A stretch of DNA of 64,000 nucleotides, taken from Desulfolucanica intricata (lineage in GTDB: Bacteria; Bacillota; Desulfotomaculia; Desulfotomaculales; Desulfofarciminaceae). Below, piece by piece: positions 1-7,715 of this stretch. Both the position numbers and the translations under genes were made by a program. The notes beneath the pieces are model-generated. The model made no database searches, had not been told where the DNA came from, and was given only the letters and a program-made list of their open reading frames with translations. The number at the start of each line of letters is the position of its first letter. The stretch's first letter is position 1. The stretch lies in the NCBI RefSeq assembly GCF_001592105.1, contig NZ_BCWE01000004.1, positions 186,001-250,000 on the forward strand, given 5' to 3'.

Positions 1-378
1 TCACGTTGTATAGAAAATGAGATCCTGATGTATTTGCGGCGAAATAATAAAACTCGTTCTGAAGTATCCTTTGATGAACCATTAAACATTGACTGGGATG
101 GGAATGAACTACTGCTTTCAGATGTCCTGGGTACTGAAAATGATATTATTTATAAATACATTGAGGAGGAAGTAGATAGAAAGCTGCTGTATTTGGCTCT
201 GCAAAAACTTACAGGCAGGGAAAGGAAAATAATGGAGCTGCGTTTTGGATTAAATGAAGGAGCTGAAAAAACTCAAAAGGAAGTAGCTGATATGCTGGGC
301 ATTTCCCAATCCTATATTTCACGGTTGGAAAAGCGCATTATTAAGCGCTTGAAAAGAGAAATCCATCGGATGGAATAA
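1..378 (+). CDS. sigE: RNA polymerase sporulation sigma factor SigE, C-terminal part (5' end outside window)
   Basis: The reading frame is open from the first base, so the ATG at 28 is an internal methionine and the true start lies to the left. The visible 125 residues are regions 3-4 of the mother-cell sigma factor sigma-E. They include the near-invariant [19 protein letters not shown] stretch and a region 4 helix-turn-helix ([21 protein letters not shown]) near the end. Sigma-E directs early mother-cell transcription after it is cleaved by SpoIIGA, which by family synteny should lie just upstream. A hairpin terminator follows and sigG comes next, as in Bacillus and Clostridia. Confidence 0.97.
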   Translation, partial: SRCIENEILMYLRRNNKTRSEVSFDEPLNIDWDGNELLLSDVLGTENDIIYKYIEEEVDRKLLYLALQKLTGRERKIMELRFGLNEGAEKTQKEVADMLGISQSYISRLEKRIIKRLKREIHRME

Positions 379-394
379 AAGGTAGTTTTATTGA

Positions 395-421
395 ACACCC
401 TATGTTTTACGGGTGTTTTTT
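395..421 (+). terminator. Intrinsic terminator after sigE
   Basis: The stem is ACACCC (395-400) with GGGTGT (411-416), around a 10-base loop and followed by a T run. It separates sigE from the sigG promoter. Confidence 0.75.
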
Positions 422-494
422 ATTTTGCTGTGCACGAATCAATATCATTGCAAGTGCAAAATAGGAATTACAAGTTTAAGGAAAATCTTTGCAT

Positions 495-524
495 GTATAA
501 TTGCTACTCCCCAAGGTAATAATT
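495..524 (+). promoter_or_regulatory. Sigma-F/sigma-G type promoter of sigG
   Basis: GTATA (495-499), a 15-base spacer and GGTAATAATT (515-524) fit the known forespore consensus GYWTA-N15-GGNNANNHTW at every fixed position. The site lies about 48 bases upstream of the sigG start, consistent with sigma-F activation and sigma-G autoregulation of sigG in other spore formers. Confidence 0.75.
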
Positions 525-571
525 TTAAAAAAAGAAAATATGCAAAAAACTGGAAAGAGGTGGGAGACATC

Positions 572-1345
572 GTGCTCGTCAATAAAGTCGAAATCTGTGG
601 TGTCAATACATCAAAACTCCCAGTAATACCTAATAGTAAAATGCGTGAGTTGTTTGAAGCAATGCAGCAAGGAGACACCTCTGCCCGACCTCAGTTAATA
701 AGCGGCAACCTCAGGTTAGTTCTTAGTGTAATCCAGCGCTTTACTAATCGGGGAGAATATGTCGATGACCTCTTTCAAGTGGGCTGTATTGGACTTATAA
801 AGGCTATCGATAACTTTGATCTTTCACAAAACGTAAAGTTCTCAACTTATGCGGTCCCTATGATTATCGGTGAAATCCGGCGCTATTTGCGGGATAACAA
901 TCCGATCAGGGTAAGTCGATCCCTACGTGATGTAGCCTATAAGGCACTTCAGGTTCGGGATACTTTGGTGAACAAGTATTCACGGGAACCTTCGGTTAAT
1001 GAGATAGCCAGAGAACTTAAAATGCCCCGGGAAGAAATTGTTTTTGCCCTGGATGCTATTCAGGAACCAATTTCTCTATTTGAACCGATATACCATGATG
1101 GCGGAGACCCAATTTTTGTAATGGATCAAATAAGTGACGATAAAAATCTGGACTTAAACTGGATGGAAGGTATTGCTATTAGGGACGCTTTAAGGAAGTT
1201 AAGTGATCGGGAAAAATTAATCTTAACTTTACGTTTCTATGACGGTAAAACTCAAATGGAAGTAGCAGAAGAAATAGGCATTTCACAGGCCCAAGTGTCT
1301 CGCCTGGAAAAGGCAGCACTGCATCATATGCGTAAACATGTTTAA
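572..1345 (+). CDS. sigG: RNA polymerase sporulation sigma factor SigG
   Basis: This is the late forespore sigma factor, 257 residues, close to the 260 of B. subtilis SigG. I chose the GTG at 572 because it follows the Shine-Dalgarno GAAAGAGGTGGGAG and gives the conserved start MLVNKVEICGVNTSKLPV. The frame opens upstream at 413, inside the preceding terminator, so that start is unlikely. Region 2 (VLSVIQRF..GEYVDDLFQVGCIGL) lies at about 50-80. The DNNPIRVSRSLRD stretch sits near 110. Region 4 has the helix-turn-helix GKTQMEVAEEIGISQAQVSRLE near 225-245. SigG switches on forespore genes after engulfment, such as the SASP gene in this window. Confidence 0.97.
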   Translation: MLVNKVEICGVNTSKLPVIPNSKMRELFEAMQQGDTSARPQLISGNLRLVLSVIQRFTNRGEYVDDLFQVGCIGLIKAIDNFDLSQNVKFSTYAVPMIIGEIRRYLRDNNPIRVSRSLRDVAYKALQVRDTLVNKYSREPSVNEIARELKMPREEIVFALDAIQEPISLFEPIYHDGGDPIFVMDQISDDKNLDLNWMEGIAIRDALRKLSDREKLILTLRFYDGKTQMEVAEEIGISQAQVSRLEKAALHHMRKHV

Positions 1346-1381
1346 TTCTGTAAATTATGAATTGCCAAGGGGAGAGTAAGA

Positions 1382-2083
1382 ATGCAAAGAAAGTTTAAAG
1401 TTGGAGCAATGTTAATAGCGGTAATCGCCTTAATGTATGTTTTACAATGGCATGGTCAAAACGCACGGGTGGTGGAGGCATATAATGCTGACAACCTTAT
1501 ACGTTTCCATGTTATTGCCAATAGTGACACTGAAGCAGATCAGGCGTTAAAGCTAAAGGTACGGGACAAGGTAGTTCAGGCCATGACCCCTGCCTTTAGT
1601 CAGGTTGATGGTATAGAGGAAGCCCGTTTGGTTGTTCTGGAAAAAAAAGATATGATTAAAGAGATAGCTTTGGAGGAAATCAGGAATGAAGGAAAGGATT
1701 ACCCTGTAAGTGTCAACCTGGGTAATTATATGTTTCCTACTAAAAGTTACGGAAATTTAACCCTTCCCGCAGGTAAGTATGAGGCAGTTCGGGTGGTTAT
1801 TGGTGAAGGTAATGGAGCCAACTGGTGGTGTGTATTATTCCCTCCCCTTTGTTTTGTGGATCTGAGCGCGGATCAAGATGGGGAATTTAGGGTGGATGAA
1901 AAAACGGGTATAATGGATGTAGAGGATATATCGGTACAAAAGGATTTAAAGTCCGGGGAGGAGATAAAACCCTCTGAACCACAAATTAAGGTTAAGTTTA
2001 AGGTAGCGGAAGTTTTTGAAGACTCAGTTACCAGGGTAGCCAGAGTCTTAGGTAAACATCTGGCTTTAAAAGAGCAAGAGTAA
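1382..2083 (+). CDS. spoIIR: Stage II sporulation protein R (SpoIIR)
   Basis: SpoIIR is the forespore-made signal protein secreted into the intermembrane space, where it activates SpoIIGA to cleave pro-sigma-E. The product has 233 residues. It has an N-terminal hydrophobic signal or anchor at about 8-24, followed by the family hallmark LIRFHVIANSDTEADQALKLKVRD at about 38-61. The ATG follows GGGGAGAG and lies 36 bases after sigG. With sigE just upstream, the sender of the checkpoint and its final target are neighbours. No separate promoter was seen, so readthrough from sigG is possible. Confidence 0.95.
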   Translation: MQRKFKVGAMLIAVIALMYVLQWHGQNARVVEAYNADNLIRFHVIANSDTEADQALKLKVRDKVVQAMTPAFSQVDGIEEARLVVLEKKDMIKEIALEEIRNEGKDYPVSVNLGNYMFPTKSYGNLTLPAGKYEAVRVVIGEGNGANWWCVLFPPLCFVDLSADQDGEFRVDEKTGIMDVEDISVQKDLKSGEEIKPSEPQIKVKFKVAEVFEDSVTRVARVLGKHLALKEQE

Positions 2084-2145
2084 TACCAAAGTATTTATAT
2101 CATAATTAAATTACGTTAATATTATTTAATAACCCCGCTTTAATA

Positions 2146-2215
2146 GAAGTGAGAGGTGAGATGTTTGGGAGTGAGTTTTTTACCTCCGATGTCTCACTTC
2201 TCATTTCTTTTTATT
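2146..2215 (+). terminator. Long-arm hairpin terminator after spoIIR
   Basis: GAAGTGAGA (2146-2154) pairs with TCTCACTTC (2192-2200). An inner GGT/ACC may extend the stem, and a T-rich tail (ATTTCTTTTTATTTTATTT) follows. The loop is large for a simple terminator. Confidence 0.55.
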
Positions 2216-2299
2216 TTATTTAAGAATGTTTTTTTCCAATAATGAAAATATTTTTAAGATAAATTATGCATATACATTACTAACATGGAGGTGTTAGTA

Positions 2300-2578
2300 T
2301 TGGTTAAAATCTCTGATTTAAAGGCTAGAGAGATTGTTAATATAGTGGACGGTAGAAGGCTTGGTGTTATTAAAGATATTGACATTGACTTAGAAGAAGG
2401 CAGGATTAGTGCGCTTATTTTGCCTGGTGTACAGGGTAAAATATTAGGCTTTTTCGGGCGAGAGGAAGAATTAATTATACCCTGGGATAAAATAAAAAAA
2501 ATCGGGGTGGATGTGATTTTAGTAGAATTAAACGGTTTCGGTGAATATCAGGAGGAATCACGGGGATTGGGTTGGTAA
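2300..2578 (+). CDS. YlmC/YmxH family PRC-barrel sporulation protein
   Basis: This 92-residue protein has the PRC-barrel pattern of the YlmC/YmxH family: an N-terminal KISDLKAREIVNIVDGRRLGVIKDIDID followed by SALILPG and the ending IIPWDKIKKIGVDVILVEL. The TTG at 2300 is preferred because GGAGGTG (2287-2293) sits six bases before it. The ATG at 2285 overlaps that ribosome site. Family members lie beside sigE/sigG in many spore formers and are expressed during sporulation. Their biochemical role is not established. Confidence 0.85.
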   Translation: MVKISDLKAREIVNIVDGRRLGVIKDIDIDLEEGRISALILPGVQGKILGFFGREEELIIPWDKIKKIGVDVILVELNGFGEYQEESRGLGW

Positions 2579-2818
2579 AGTCGGATAGGTTAATTTTTTA
2601 TTATTCCGAATTAATATTTTAAAAAAACACCTAAAAATTTTTAGTAATTATTTTTGGATTTTTATGGACAAGCATTTAACATTTAAAAAACACTTTTTAG
2701 TTGTAAAAAAATGACAATGAGGGAGCGAAAAAATTAGTAAAGTTCTGTTTGAGCAAGTATTTCTTTACTATAAAGATTATGATGCGGAAAATTAATCCTA
2801 TTGTGCCAATTTCCCCGG

Positions 2819-2846
2819 TTGTTTAATTCTCTTTATATTGTATAAT
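2819..2846 (+). promoter_or_regulatory. Sigma-A promoter of nrdR
   Basis: TTGTTT (2819-2824), a 16-base spacer and a perfect TATAAT (2841-2846). The rest of the 2579-2917 gap is AT-rich and I see no gene in it. Confidence 0.65.
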
Positions 2847-2874
2847 ATTAATAAAGGCTCTACTATATATTGAT
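2831..2874 (+). promoter_or_regulatory. Pair of NrdR boxes
   Basis: The known NrdR box core is CWATATATWGT with degenerate flanks. CTTTATATTGT (2831-2841) and CTATATATTGA (2863-2873) each miss it by one base. They are 32 bases apart, close to the 31-32 base (three-turn) spacing described for NrdR box pairs. The first box lies between the -35 and -10 elements and the second just downstream of -10, so a bound NrdR should block this promoter. Confidence 0.65.
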
Positions 2875-2917
2875 TACTGGTTCTACATATGGTAGGTGCC
2901 GGAAGGAGTTAGGCACA

Positions 2918-3367
2918 ATGCGTTGTCCTTTCTGTGGGATTCTTGACAGTAGAGTTTTAGATTCCCGTCCGGCTGATGAGGGCAACTCCATTCGCCGTAG
3001 ACGGGAATGTGGGGGATGTGGTAAGCGCTTTACCACATATGAAAAAGTGGACGAGCTTCCTTTAATGGTGGTTAAAAAGGATGGTGGCAGAGAAGTTTTT
3101 AAAAGGAGCAAACTTTTATCCGGAGTGCTCAAAGCCTGTCACAAACGTCCGGTATCCACTGTTCGCCTGGAAGGTATTACCGGAGAAATTGAAAAAGAGC
3201 TGCGCAACAAAATGGACTTGGAAATAAAAAGCGAAGACATCGGCGAGTTGGTAATGAAACGATTGCGGGAACTTGACGAGGTCGCATATGTTCGTTTTGC
3301 CTCAGTTTACCGAGAATTTCGTGATGTTAACAGTTTTATGGAAGAAATTAAAAAACTAAAAAAATAA
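2918..3367 (+). CDS. nrdR: Transcriptional repressor NrdR
   Basis: NrdR senses (d)ATP through an ATP-cone and represses ribonucleotide reductase genes. The 149-residue product matches the family length. It has a zinc ribbon (MRCPFCG at 1-7 and [13 protein letters not shown] near 30-42) and an ATP-cone from about 46 to 136 ([18 protein letters not shown]). The ATG at 2918 is set by the Shine-Dalgarno GGAAGGAG. The frame opens further upstream inside the operator region. It sits directly before the anaerobic reductase genes nrdD and nrdG, its likely targets, and appears to repress itself through the two upstream boxes. Confidence 0.95.
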   Translation: MRCPFCGILDSRVLDSRPADEGNSIRRRRECGGCGKRFTTYEKVDELPLMVVKKDGGREVFKRSKLLSGVLKACHKRPVSTVRLEGITGEIEKELRNKMDLEIKSEDIGELVMKRLRELDEVAYVRFASVYREFRDVNSFMEEIKKLKK

Positions 3368-3392
3368 ACCGGGAGCAAAAAATTTTATAATG

Positions 3393-3425
3393 TCTGTTGC
3401 TTTTATGTAGCAGATTATTTTTTAT
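3393..3425 (+). terminator. Weak hairpin terminator between nrdR and nrdD
   Basis: TCTGTTGC (3393-3400) can pair with GTAGCAGA (3407-3414) using two wobble pairs, followed by TTATTTTTTAT. Confidence 0.45.
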
Positions 3426-3495
3426 GCAATTTTTACGGGACTGGCAATTAAAGAGCTGTCCTTATATGTAAAGGCTTTCAAGGGGGACTGAAATT

Positions 3496-5511
3496 TTGTT
3501 TAAGGTGATTAAAAAAAGAGATGGGCGGGAAGTAGCTTTTAATGATGCAAAAATCACTGATGCCATTTTTAAGGCAGCCCGCTCAGTGGGCGGAGAGGAT
3601 CGCCAGTTGGCCATGGAATTGACCATTGAAGTTTTGAAAATGCTCAAGGCGAAATATAACGGTCATATCTTCGGCGTGGAAGAAGTACAGGATGTAGTGG
3701 AAAAGGTATTAATTGAAAATGGACATGCCCGTACAGCCAAGGCTTATATTTTGTACAGAGATAGGCGTACCCGTATGCGCGAGGCTAAAGGCGAATTGAT
3801 GGATGCTGTAGAGGAAATCCTGGTGGAAACAAGTAAGGAAAATGCCAACGTAAGTAACTCCCCATCTGCCAAAATGCTTCAGATTGCCAGTGCTGCAAGT
3901 AAAAAATATTATCTCACCCGGTTAATTCCGGAGGAGTTGGCCCAGGCACATATTCGTGGAGATATTCACATTCATGATCTTGACTTCTATGGAAAAACCT
4001 TGACCTGTATTCAAATTCCTCTAAAAAAACTATTAGAAGAGGGATTTGACAATGGACACGGGTATATCAGGCCTCCACAGAGGCCTAATTCGGCTACTGC
4101 TCTGGCAGCAATTATTTTACAAAGTTCACAGAATGATATGCACGGGGGGCAATCGTTTGCTTTCTTTGACCGTGATATAGCATCCTATGTTGAAAATGCC
4201 AGTGAAGAGGAAACATATCAGGCTATGGAAGCATTGATATATAATCTTAATAGCATGCATAGTCGCGCCGGAGCCCAGGTGCCGTTTTCATCGATAAATG
4301 TAGGAACCGAGACCTCGGAGGCTGGACGTAAGGTAACTCGCAATTTGATTATGGCTTATGAAGCGGGTTTGGGAAGAGGTGAAAACCCTATTTTCCCTAA
4401 TATTATTTTCCGAGTTAAAGAAGGTATCAACTTTAACCCGGAGGACCCCAATTATGACTTATTTAAGCTGGCCTTACGGGTCGCTGCTAAAAGGCTTAAT
4501 CCCAGTTTTAGTTTTATGGATTCATCTTTTAACAGTCCCTATGGTGATCAGGTTAGTTATATGGGGTGCCGGACCCGGGTAATGTCCAACCGGCATGGCC
4601 GGGCAGTTACTGACGGGCGGGGAAACCTGTCCTTTACTACCGTAAACTTACCCCGTGTTGCTATAAAAGCAGAGCGGAATTTGACTAAGTTTTACCGGGA
4701 GCTGGAGGATGTCTTTGACTTGGCCGCCCGCCAATTGTATCATCGCTATAAGATTCAGTCTAAACTAAAAGTAAAGGACATGCCTTTTGTTATGGGACAG
4801 GGCCTGTACATGGATTCCCAAGATTTAAAGCCGGATGATTTTATTGAAAAGGCCATTAAGCATGGTACCCTGGCCATTGGTTTTATCGGACTGGCCGAGG
4901 CCCTTACTGCTTTAACCGGGAAACATCATGGTGAAAGCAAGGATGCTCAGGAGCTGGGACAGAAAATTGTAGCATTAATGCGCGATAAGGTAGACCAGGC
5001 AGCTGAACAGTATGATTTGAATTATACTTTATTAGCAACTCCTGCTGAGGGGCTTTCCGGCCGCTTTATAAAATTAGACCGTCGGGAGTTTGGAATAATT
5101 CCGGGAGTTACTAATAAAGAATATTACACAAACTCTTTTCATATTCCGGTTAATTACCCGATTAGTATTTTTGATAAAATAAACTTGGAAGGGGTTTACC
5201 ATAAATACTGTAATGCCGGACATATCAGTTATGTTGAATTGGAAGCACCACCGATTCATAATGTTGAGGCCATGGAGGCTATTGTCAGGCAAATGAAGGA
5301 CAGTGATATGGGGTACGCTGCTGTTAACTTCCCTATAGATTTCTGTACCGGCTGCAACCATCTTGGAGTAATAAATGAAGAAAACTGCCCGTATTGTGGC
5401 TCACCCAATATTCGTCGGGTGCGGCGAATTACCGGCTATCTTAGTACTGTAGACCGCTTTAATGAAAGTAAAGTTTGTGAACTGCGTGACCGGATCGTAC
5501 ATAAATTTTAA
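3496..5511 (+). CDS. nrdD: Anaerobic ribonucleoside-triphosphate reductase (class III)
   Basis: NrdD makes deoxyribonucleotides from ribonucleoside triphosphates without oxygen, using a glycyl radical installed by NrdG. The 671-residue product starts with an ATP-cone (FKVIKKRDGREVAFNDAKI, about 1-93), the allosteric site. The catalytic barrel follows, including the MGCRTRV cysteine region. A C-terminal zinc site uses C617, C620, C631 and C634 (CTGC and CPYC). The glycyl radical loop RITGYLS places the radical at about G647. The TTG start follows AAGGGGGAC. A perfect terminator separates it from nrdG, so the two need not be made in equal amounts. Confidence 0.97.
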   Translation: MFKVIKKRDGREVAFNDAKITDAIFKAARSVGGEDRQLAMELTIEVLKMLKAKYNGHIFGVEEVQDVVEKVLIENGHARTAKAYILYRDRRTRMREAKGELMDAVEEILVETSKENANVSNSPSAKMLQIASAASKKYYLTRLIPEELAQAHIRGDIHIHDLDFYGKTLTCIQIPLKKLLEEGFDNGHGYIRPPQRPNSATALAAIILQSSQNDMHGGQSFAFFDRDIASYVENASEEETYQAMEALIYNLNSMHSRAGAQVPFSSINVGTETSEAGRKVTRNLIMAYEAGLGRGENPIFPNIIFRVKEGINFNPEDPNYDLFKLALRVAAKRLNPSFSFMDSSFNSPYGDQVSYMGCRTRVMSNRHGRAVTDGRGNLSFTTVNLPRVAIKAERNLTKFYRELEDVFDLAARQLYHRYKIQSKLKVKDMPFVMGQGLYMDSQDLKPDDFIEKAIKHGTLAIGFIGLAEALTALTGKHHGESKDAQELGQKIVALMRDKVDQAAEQYDLNYTLLATPAEGLSGRFIKLDRREFGIIPGVTNKEYYTNSFHIPVNYPISIFDKINLEGVYHKYCNAGHISYVELEAPPIHNVEAMEAIVRQMKDSDMGYAAVNFPIDFCTGCNHLGVINEENCPYCGSPNIRRVRRITGYLSTVDRFNESKVCELRDRIVHKF

Positions 5512-5514
5512 GTA

Positions 5515-5546
5515 AAGAGGTAGGTTAAAGAAACCTACCTCTTTTT
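5515..5546 (+). terminator. Strong intrinsic terminator between nrdD and nrdG
   Basis: AAGAGGTAGGTT (5515-5526) pairs perfectly with AACCTACCTCTT (5532-5543) around a 5-base loop, followed by a T run. It should attenuate nrdG relative to nrdD. Confidence 0.9.
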
Positions 5547-5575
5547 GTAAAGTAAGTGTCTGATGAGGTGAAAAG

Positions 5576-6091
5576 ATGGAATTGAATTCGATTAAAATTC
5601 GTATTGCCGGAACAGTTAAAGAAAGTGTGGTAGACGGCCCGGGTTTGCGTTATGTAATTTTCACTCAAGGCTGTCCCCATCACTGTGAGGGTTGTCATAA
5701 CCAGGATACTTGGGATCCTAAAGGTGGGAAATTAATAGGAGCACATGACCTGCTGAATGATATCAAAAAGGCCCGGCTGATTAGAGGAGTAACTTTTTCC
5801 GGTGGGGAACCTTTTTTACAAGCCCGGGCCCTGGCTCGTTTGGGCAGGGAGATTAAAAATTGGGGTTTGGATGTGATTACCTTCACCGGTTATACATGGG
5901 AGGAGTTGCTGAGAAATAATGACCCTGGATTTAAAGCTTTAATAGAGATTTCTGATTATCTGGTGGATGGCCCGTTTATGCTGGCTGAGCGAGACATTGG
6001 ACTTGCTTTTCGAGGCTCTCGAAATCAGCGTATTATTAAAGTGCGGGATACTTTGGATGTAGGACAGCCGGTAACATTAAATTATTTTTAA
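5576..6091 (+). CDS. nrdG: Anaerobic ribonucleotide reductase activating protein (radical SAM)
   Basis: NrdG is a radical SAM enzyme that generates the glycyl radical on NrdD. The 171-residue length is typical. The iron-sulfur motif CxxxCxxC is seen as C33, C37 and C40 (GCPHHCEGC). The SAM-binding glycine motif TFSGGEPFLQ follows near 72-81, and the DGPFM element lies near 126. The ATG at 5576 follows GATGAGGTG. It is paired with nrdD, as usual, but lies beyond a strong terminator. Confidence 0.96.
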   Translation: MELNSIKIRIAGTVKESVVDGPGLRYVIFTQGCPHHCEGCHNQDTWDPKGGKLIGAHDLLNDIKKARLIRGVTFSGGEPFLQARALARLGREIKNWGLDVITFTGYTWEELLRNNDPGFKALIEISDYLVDGPFMLAERDIGLAFRGSRNQRIIKVRDTLDVGQPVTLNYF

Positions 6092-6129
6092 TAGCTTAAA
6101 TTCATAATACAACTTAATTAAAATTTGTC

Positions 6130-6157
6130 ACCCTTTTCCTTTTAATTACATAGCATA
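6130..6157 (+). promoter_or_regulatory. Sigma-K type promoter of the LysM protein gene
   Basis: AC (6130-6131), a 17-base spacer and CATAGCATA (6149-6157) fit the late mother-cell consensus AC-N16/17-CATANNNTA. An inverted repeat, GCATAAA...TTTATGC, overlaps its downstream edge at 6153-6172. Confidence 0.55.
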
Positions 6158-6197
6158 AAGAAAAGTTTATGCTTTCTGAAAGGAGAAGGATTGAATA

Positions 6198-7295
6198 ATG
6201 GCTCAGTATACGGTTAGAACCGGTGATACTTTGTACATCATTGCCCGGCGGTATAATACTACTGTGGAAAGAATATTGGAGTTAAATCCTTCAATTACAA
6301 ACCCTAATATTATCAGCGTCGGGCAAGTAATTGTTGTTCCTGACGGTGGTGTGACAACGCCGGCACCGTCACCAACCGGACGTCAAAATACAAGGGTTGT
6401 GAATGGTTTATTATATAGGTTATCTACTGACAGGCTTAATTATCGGCAGGGTGAGGATATTACTCTAACCTTTGTTAAATGTAATATAACTAACCGGACA
6501 ATTACATTAAATTACGATACTTCCCAGCGGTATGATTTTGCTGCATACAGGGACGGCAGAGAAGTCTGGCGCTGGTCCCGTGATCGGGTTTTTAGTCAAG
6601 TAAGAGGGCGAGTAACCTTAGGACCGGGCGAATGTCGGACCTATAGAGTGGTTTGGAATCAACTGAATAACCAAGGCAGACAGGTAGCGGCGGATGATTT
6701 TGAGATTAGGGCCTTTAATGTGGCGAGGGGTTTTGCGGATCAAGCCATTGAACAGTCTATACGGATTTTACCCCGAGCGGTGCCCACTCCGACTCCCACA
6801 CCTGCTCCACAACCATGCCCAAGTACGAATATACTTGTGAACAATAGTTTTGAAGATTGGCCCCCTAACGAGTCACCGACCGGCTGGCAAATCAATAACG
6901 TTGCCCGCACTAATTTGCAATATCTTGGAAGATTCGCTGCAGAAATGGGAAGAAGACCAGGTTCTCAGGCAACTTTATCCCAGACGGTGAGTGCCAGTGC
7001 GCGCCGAATTTACCAGTTGGAATTCTACGCCAGAGAAAACGCAGGTACTGTTTCGCGGTATCAATTGCGGGCAGAAGTGTTCTTCTATAATCGGGCCGGG
7101 CAATTGGTTGGTCGTGCAGACCCCATTATTTCAGAAGCGGCTATACCCAATAATTCCTATCAACTGTACAGACTCACTACCGGAATAACTCCGGGAACTA
7201 CTGCTCGGGCAGAAGTCAGATTTACTTTTATACCGGCACAAAATAATGACAGCAGAGTAAAAATAGACAGTGTATCTTTCTTCTGTATTCGCTAA
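6198..7295 (+). CDS. LysM and BsuPI domain protein, probable spore-envelope protein
   Basis: 365 residues with no signal peptide. Residues 4-48 are a LysM domain (YTVRTGDTLYIIARRYNTT..NPNIISVGQVIVVP), which binds peptidoglycan-type glycans. After a Pro/Thr linker, about 72-185 match the BsuPI (intracellular proteinase inhibitor-like) fold, with LTFVKCNITNRTITLNYDTSQRYDF. A second Pro/Thr linker leads to a 155-residue C-terminal beta-rich module starting NILVNNSFEDWPP, which resembles carbohydrate-binding jelly-roll domains. LysM proteins without a secretion signal are typical of mother-cell proteins that coat the spore cortex (SafA, for example), and a sigma-K-like promoter lies upstream. The role in coat assembly is inference. 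Confidence 0.8.
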   Translation: MAQYTVRTGDTLYIIARRYNTTVERILELNPSITNPNIISVGQVIVVPDGGVTTPAPSPTGRQNTRVVNGLLYRLSTDRLNYRQGEDITLTFVKCNITNRTITLNYDTSQRYDFAAYRDGREVWRWSRDRVFSQVRGRVTLGPGECRTYRVVWNQLNNQGRQVAADDFEIRAFNVARGFADQAIEQSIRILPRAVPTPTPTPAPQPCPSTNILVNNSFEDWPPNESPTGWQINNVARTNLQYLGRFAAEMGRRPGSQATLSQTVSASARRIYQLEFYARENAGTVSRYQLRAEVFFYNRAGQLVGRADPIISEAAIPNNSYQLYRLTTGITPGTTARAEVRFTFIPAQNNDSRVKIDSVSFFCIR

Positions 7296-7300
7296 AACGG

Positions 7301-7338
7301 AACCCCGGTTCATGTAATGTACATGGCCGGGGTTTCTT
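7301..7338. terminator. Bidirectional terminator between the LysM gene and fmdB
   Basis: AACCCCGG (7301-7308) pairs with CCGGGGTT (7327-7334), extended by inner CATGTA/TACATG pairs. The two genes converge here. Confidence 0.85.
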
Positions 7339-7547
7339 TAGTGACAACTGCTGCAGTTTGAAGAACTGCAAGAACCGCAGCCTGATTTACCGCTACTATT
7401 ACCGGGTGAACTAAAGGCTGAGAAGACTCGTTGAGGTTTTTTTTCTCCGCACTCCGGGCAGCTTAGTTTTTCCCCATTTTCCCCTGTAGAGCATAATTTT
7501 TCAAAACGGTGTCCGCAGCCGGTGCATTTAAACTCATAAATGGGCAT
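7338..7547 (-). CDS. FmdB family zinc ribbon protein
   Basis: A 69-residue FmdB/regulatory zinc ribbon protein that begins with the family hallmark [16 protein letters not shown]. The zinc knuckles are C8/C11 and C30/C33. The C-terminal tail is glycine- and serine-rich with six further cysteines ([14 protein letters not shown]), which may bind metal. The family is named after a putative regulator of formamidase genes, but no function can be assigned here. It has its own sigma-A promoter and converges on the LysM gene. Confidence 0.85.
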   Translation of the reverse strand: MPIYEFKCTGCGHRFEKLCSTGENGEKLSCPECGEKKPQRVFSAFSSPGNSSGKSGCGSCSSSNCSSCH

Positions 7548-7572
7548 CTATATCCTCTCCTTTCACTATTTT

Positions 7573-7601
7573 AGATTATGTCCGTACAAACACATTGTCA
7601 A
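7573..7601 (-). promoter_or_regulatory. Sigma-A promoter of fmdB
   Basis: On the minus strand, TTGACA (7601-7596), a 17-base spacer and TAATCT (7578-7573) lie about 25 bases upstream of the ATG. Confidence 0.6.
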
Positions 7602-7715
7602 GTCATAAGAGAAGAGTTTTTAAAAATAAAAGGGATTAGACTTAAAAGGAGGAATTATTACAAAAATCGCAACATGTATAAAGAAACAGTTGATTAACAT
7701 AAGGAGGTAATAATA

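Noticed and set aside
7674-7697. Seven-codon frame MYKETVD before the beta-CASP gene
   Set aside because: Its only ribosome site (7644-7653) is about 20 bases away, too far, and the peptide has no leader-like amino-acid bias.
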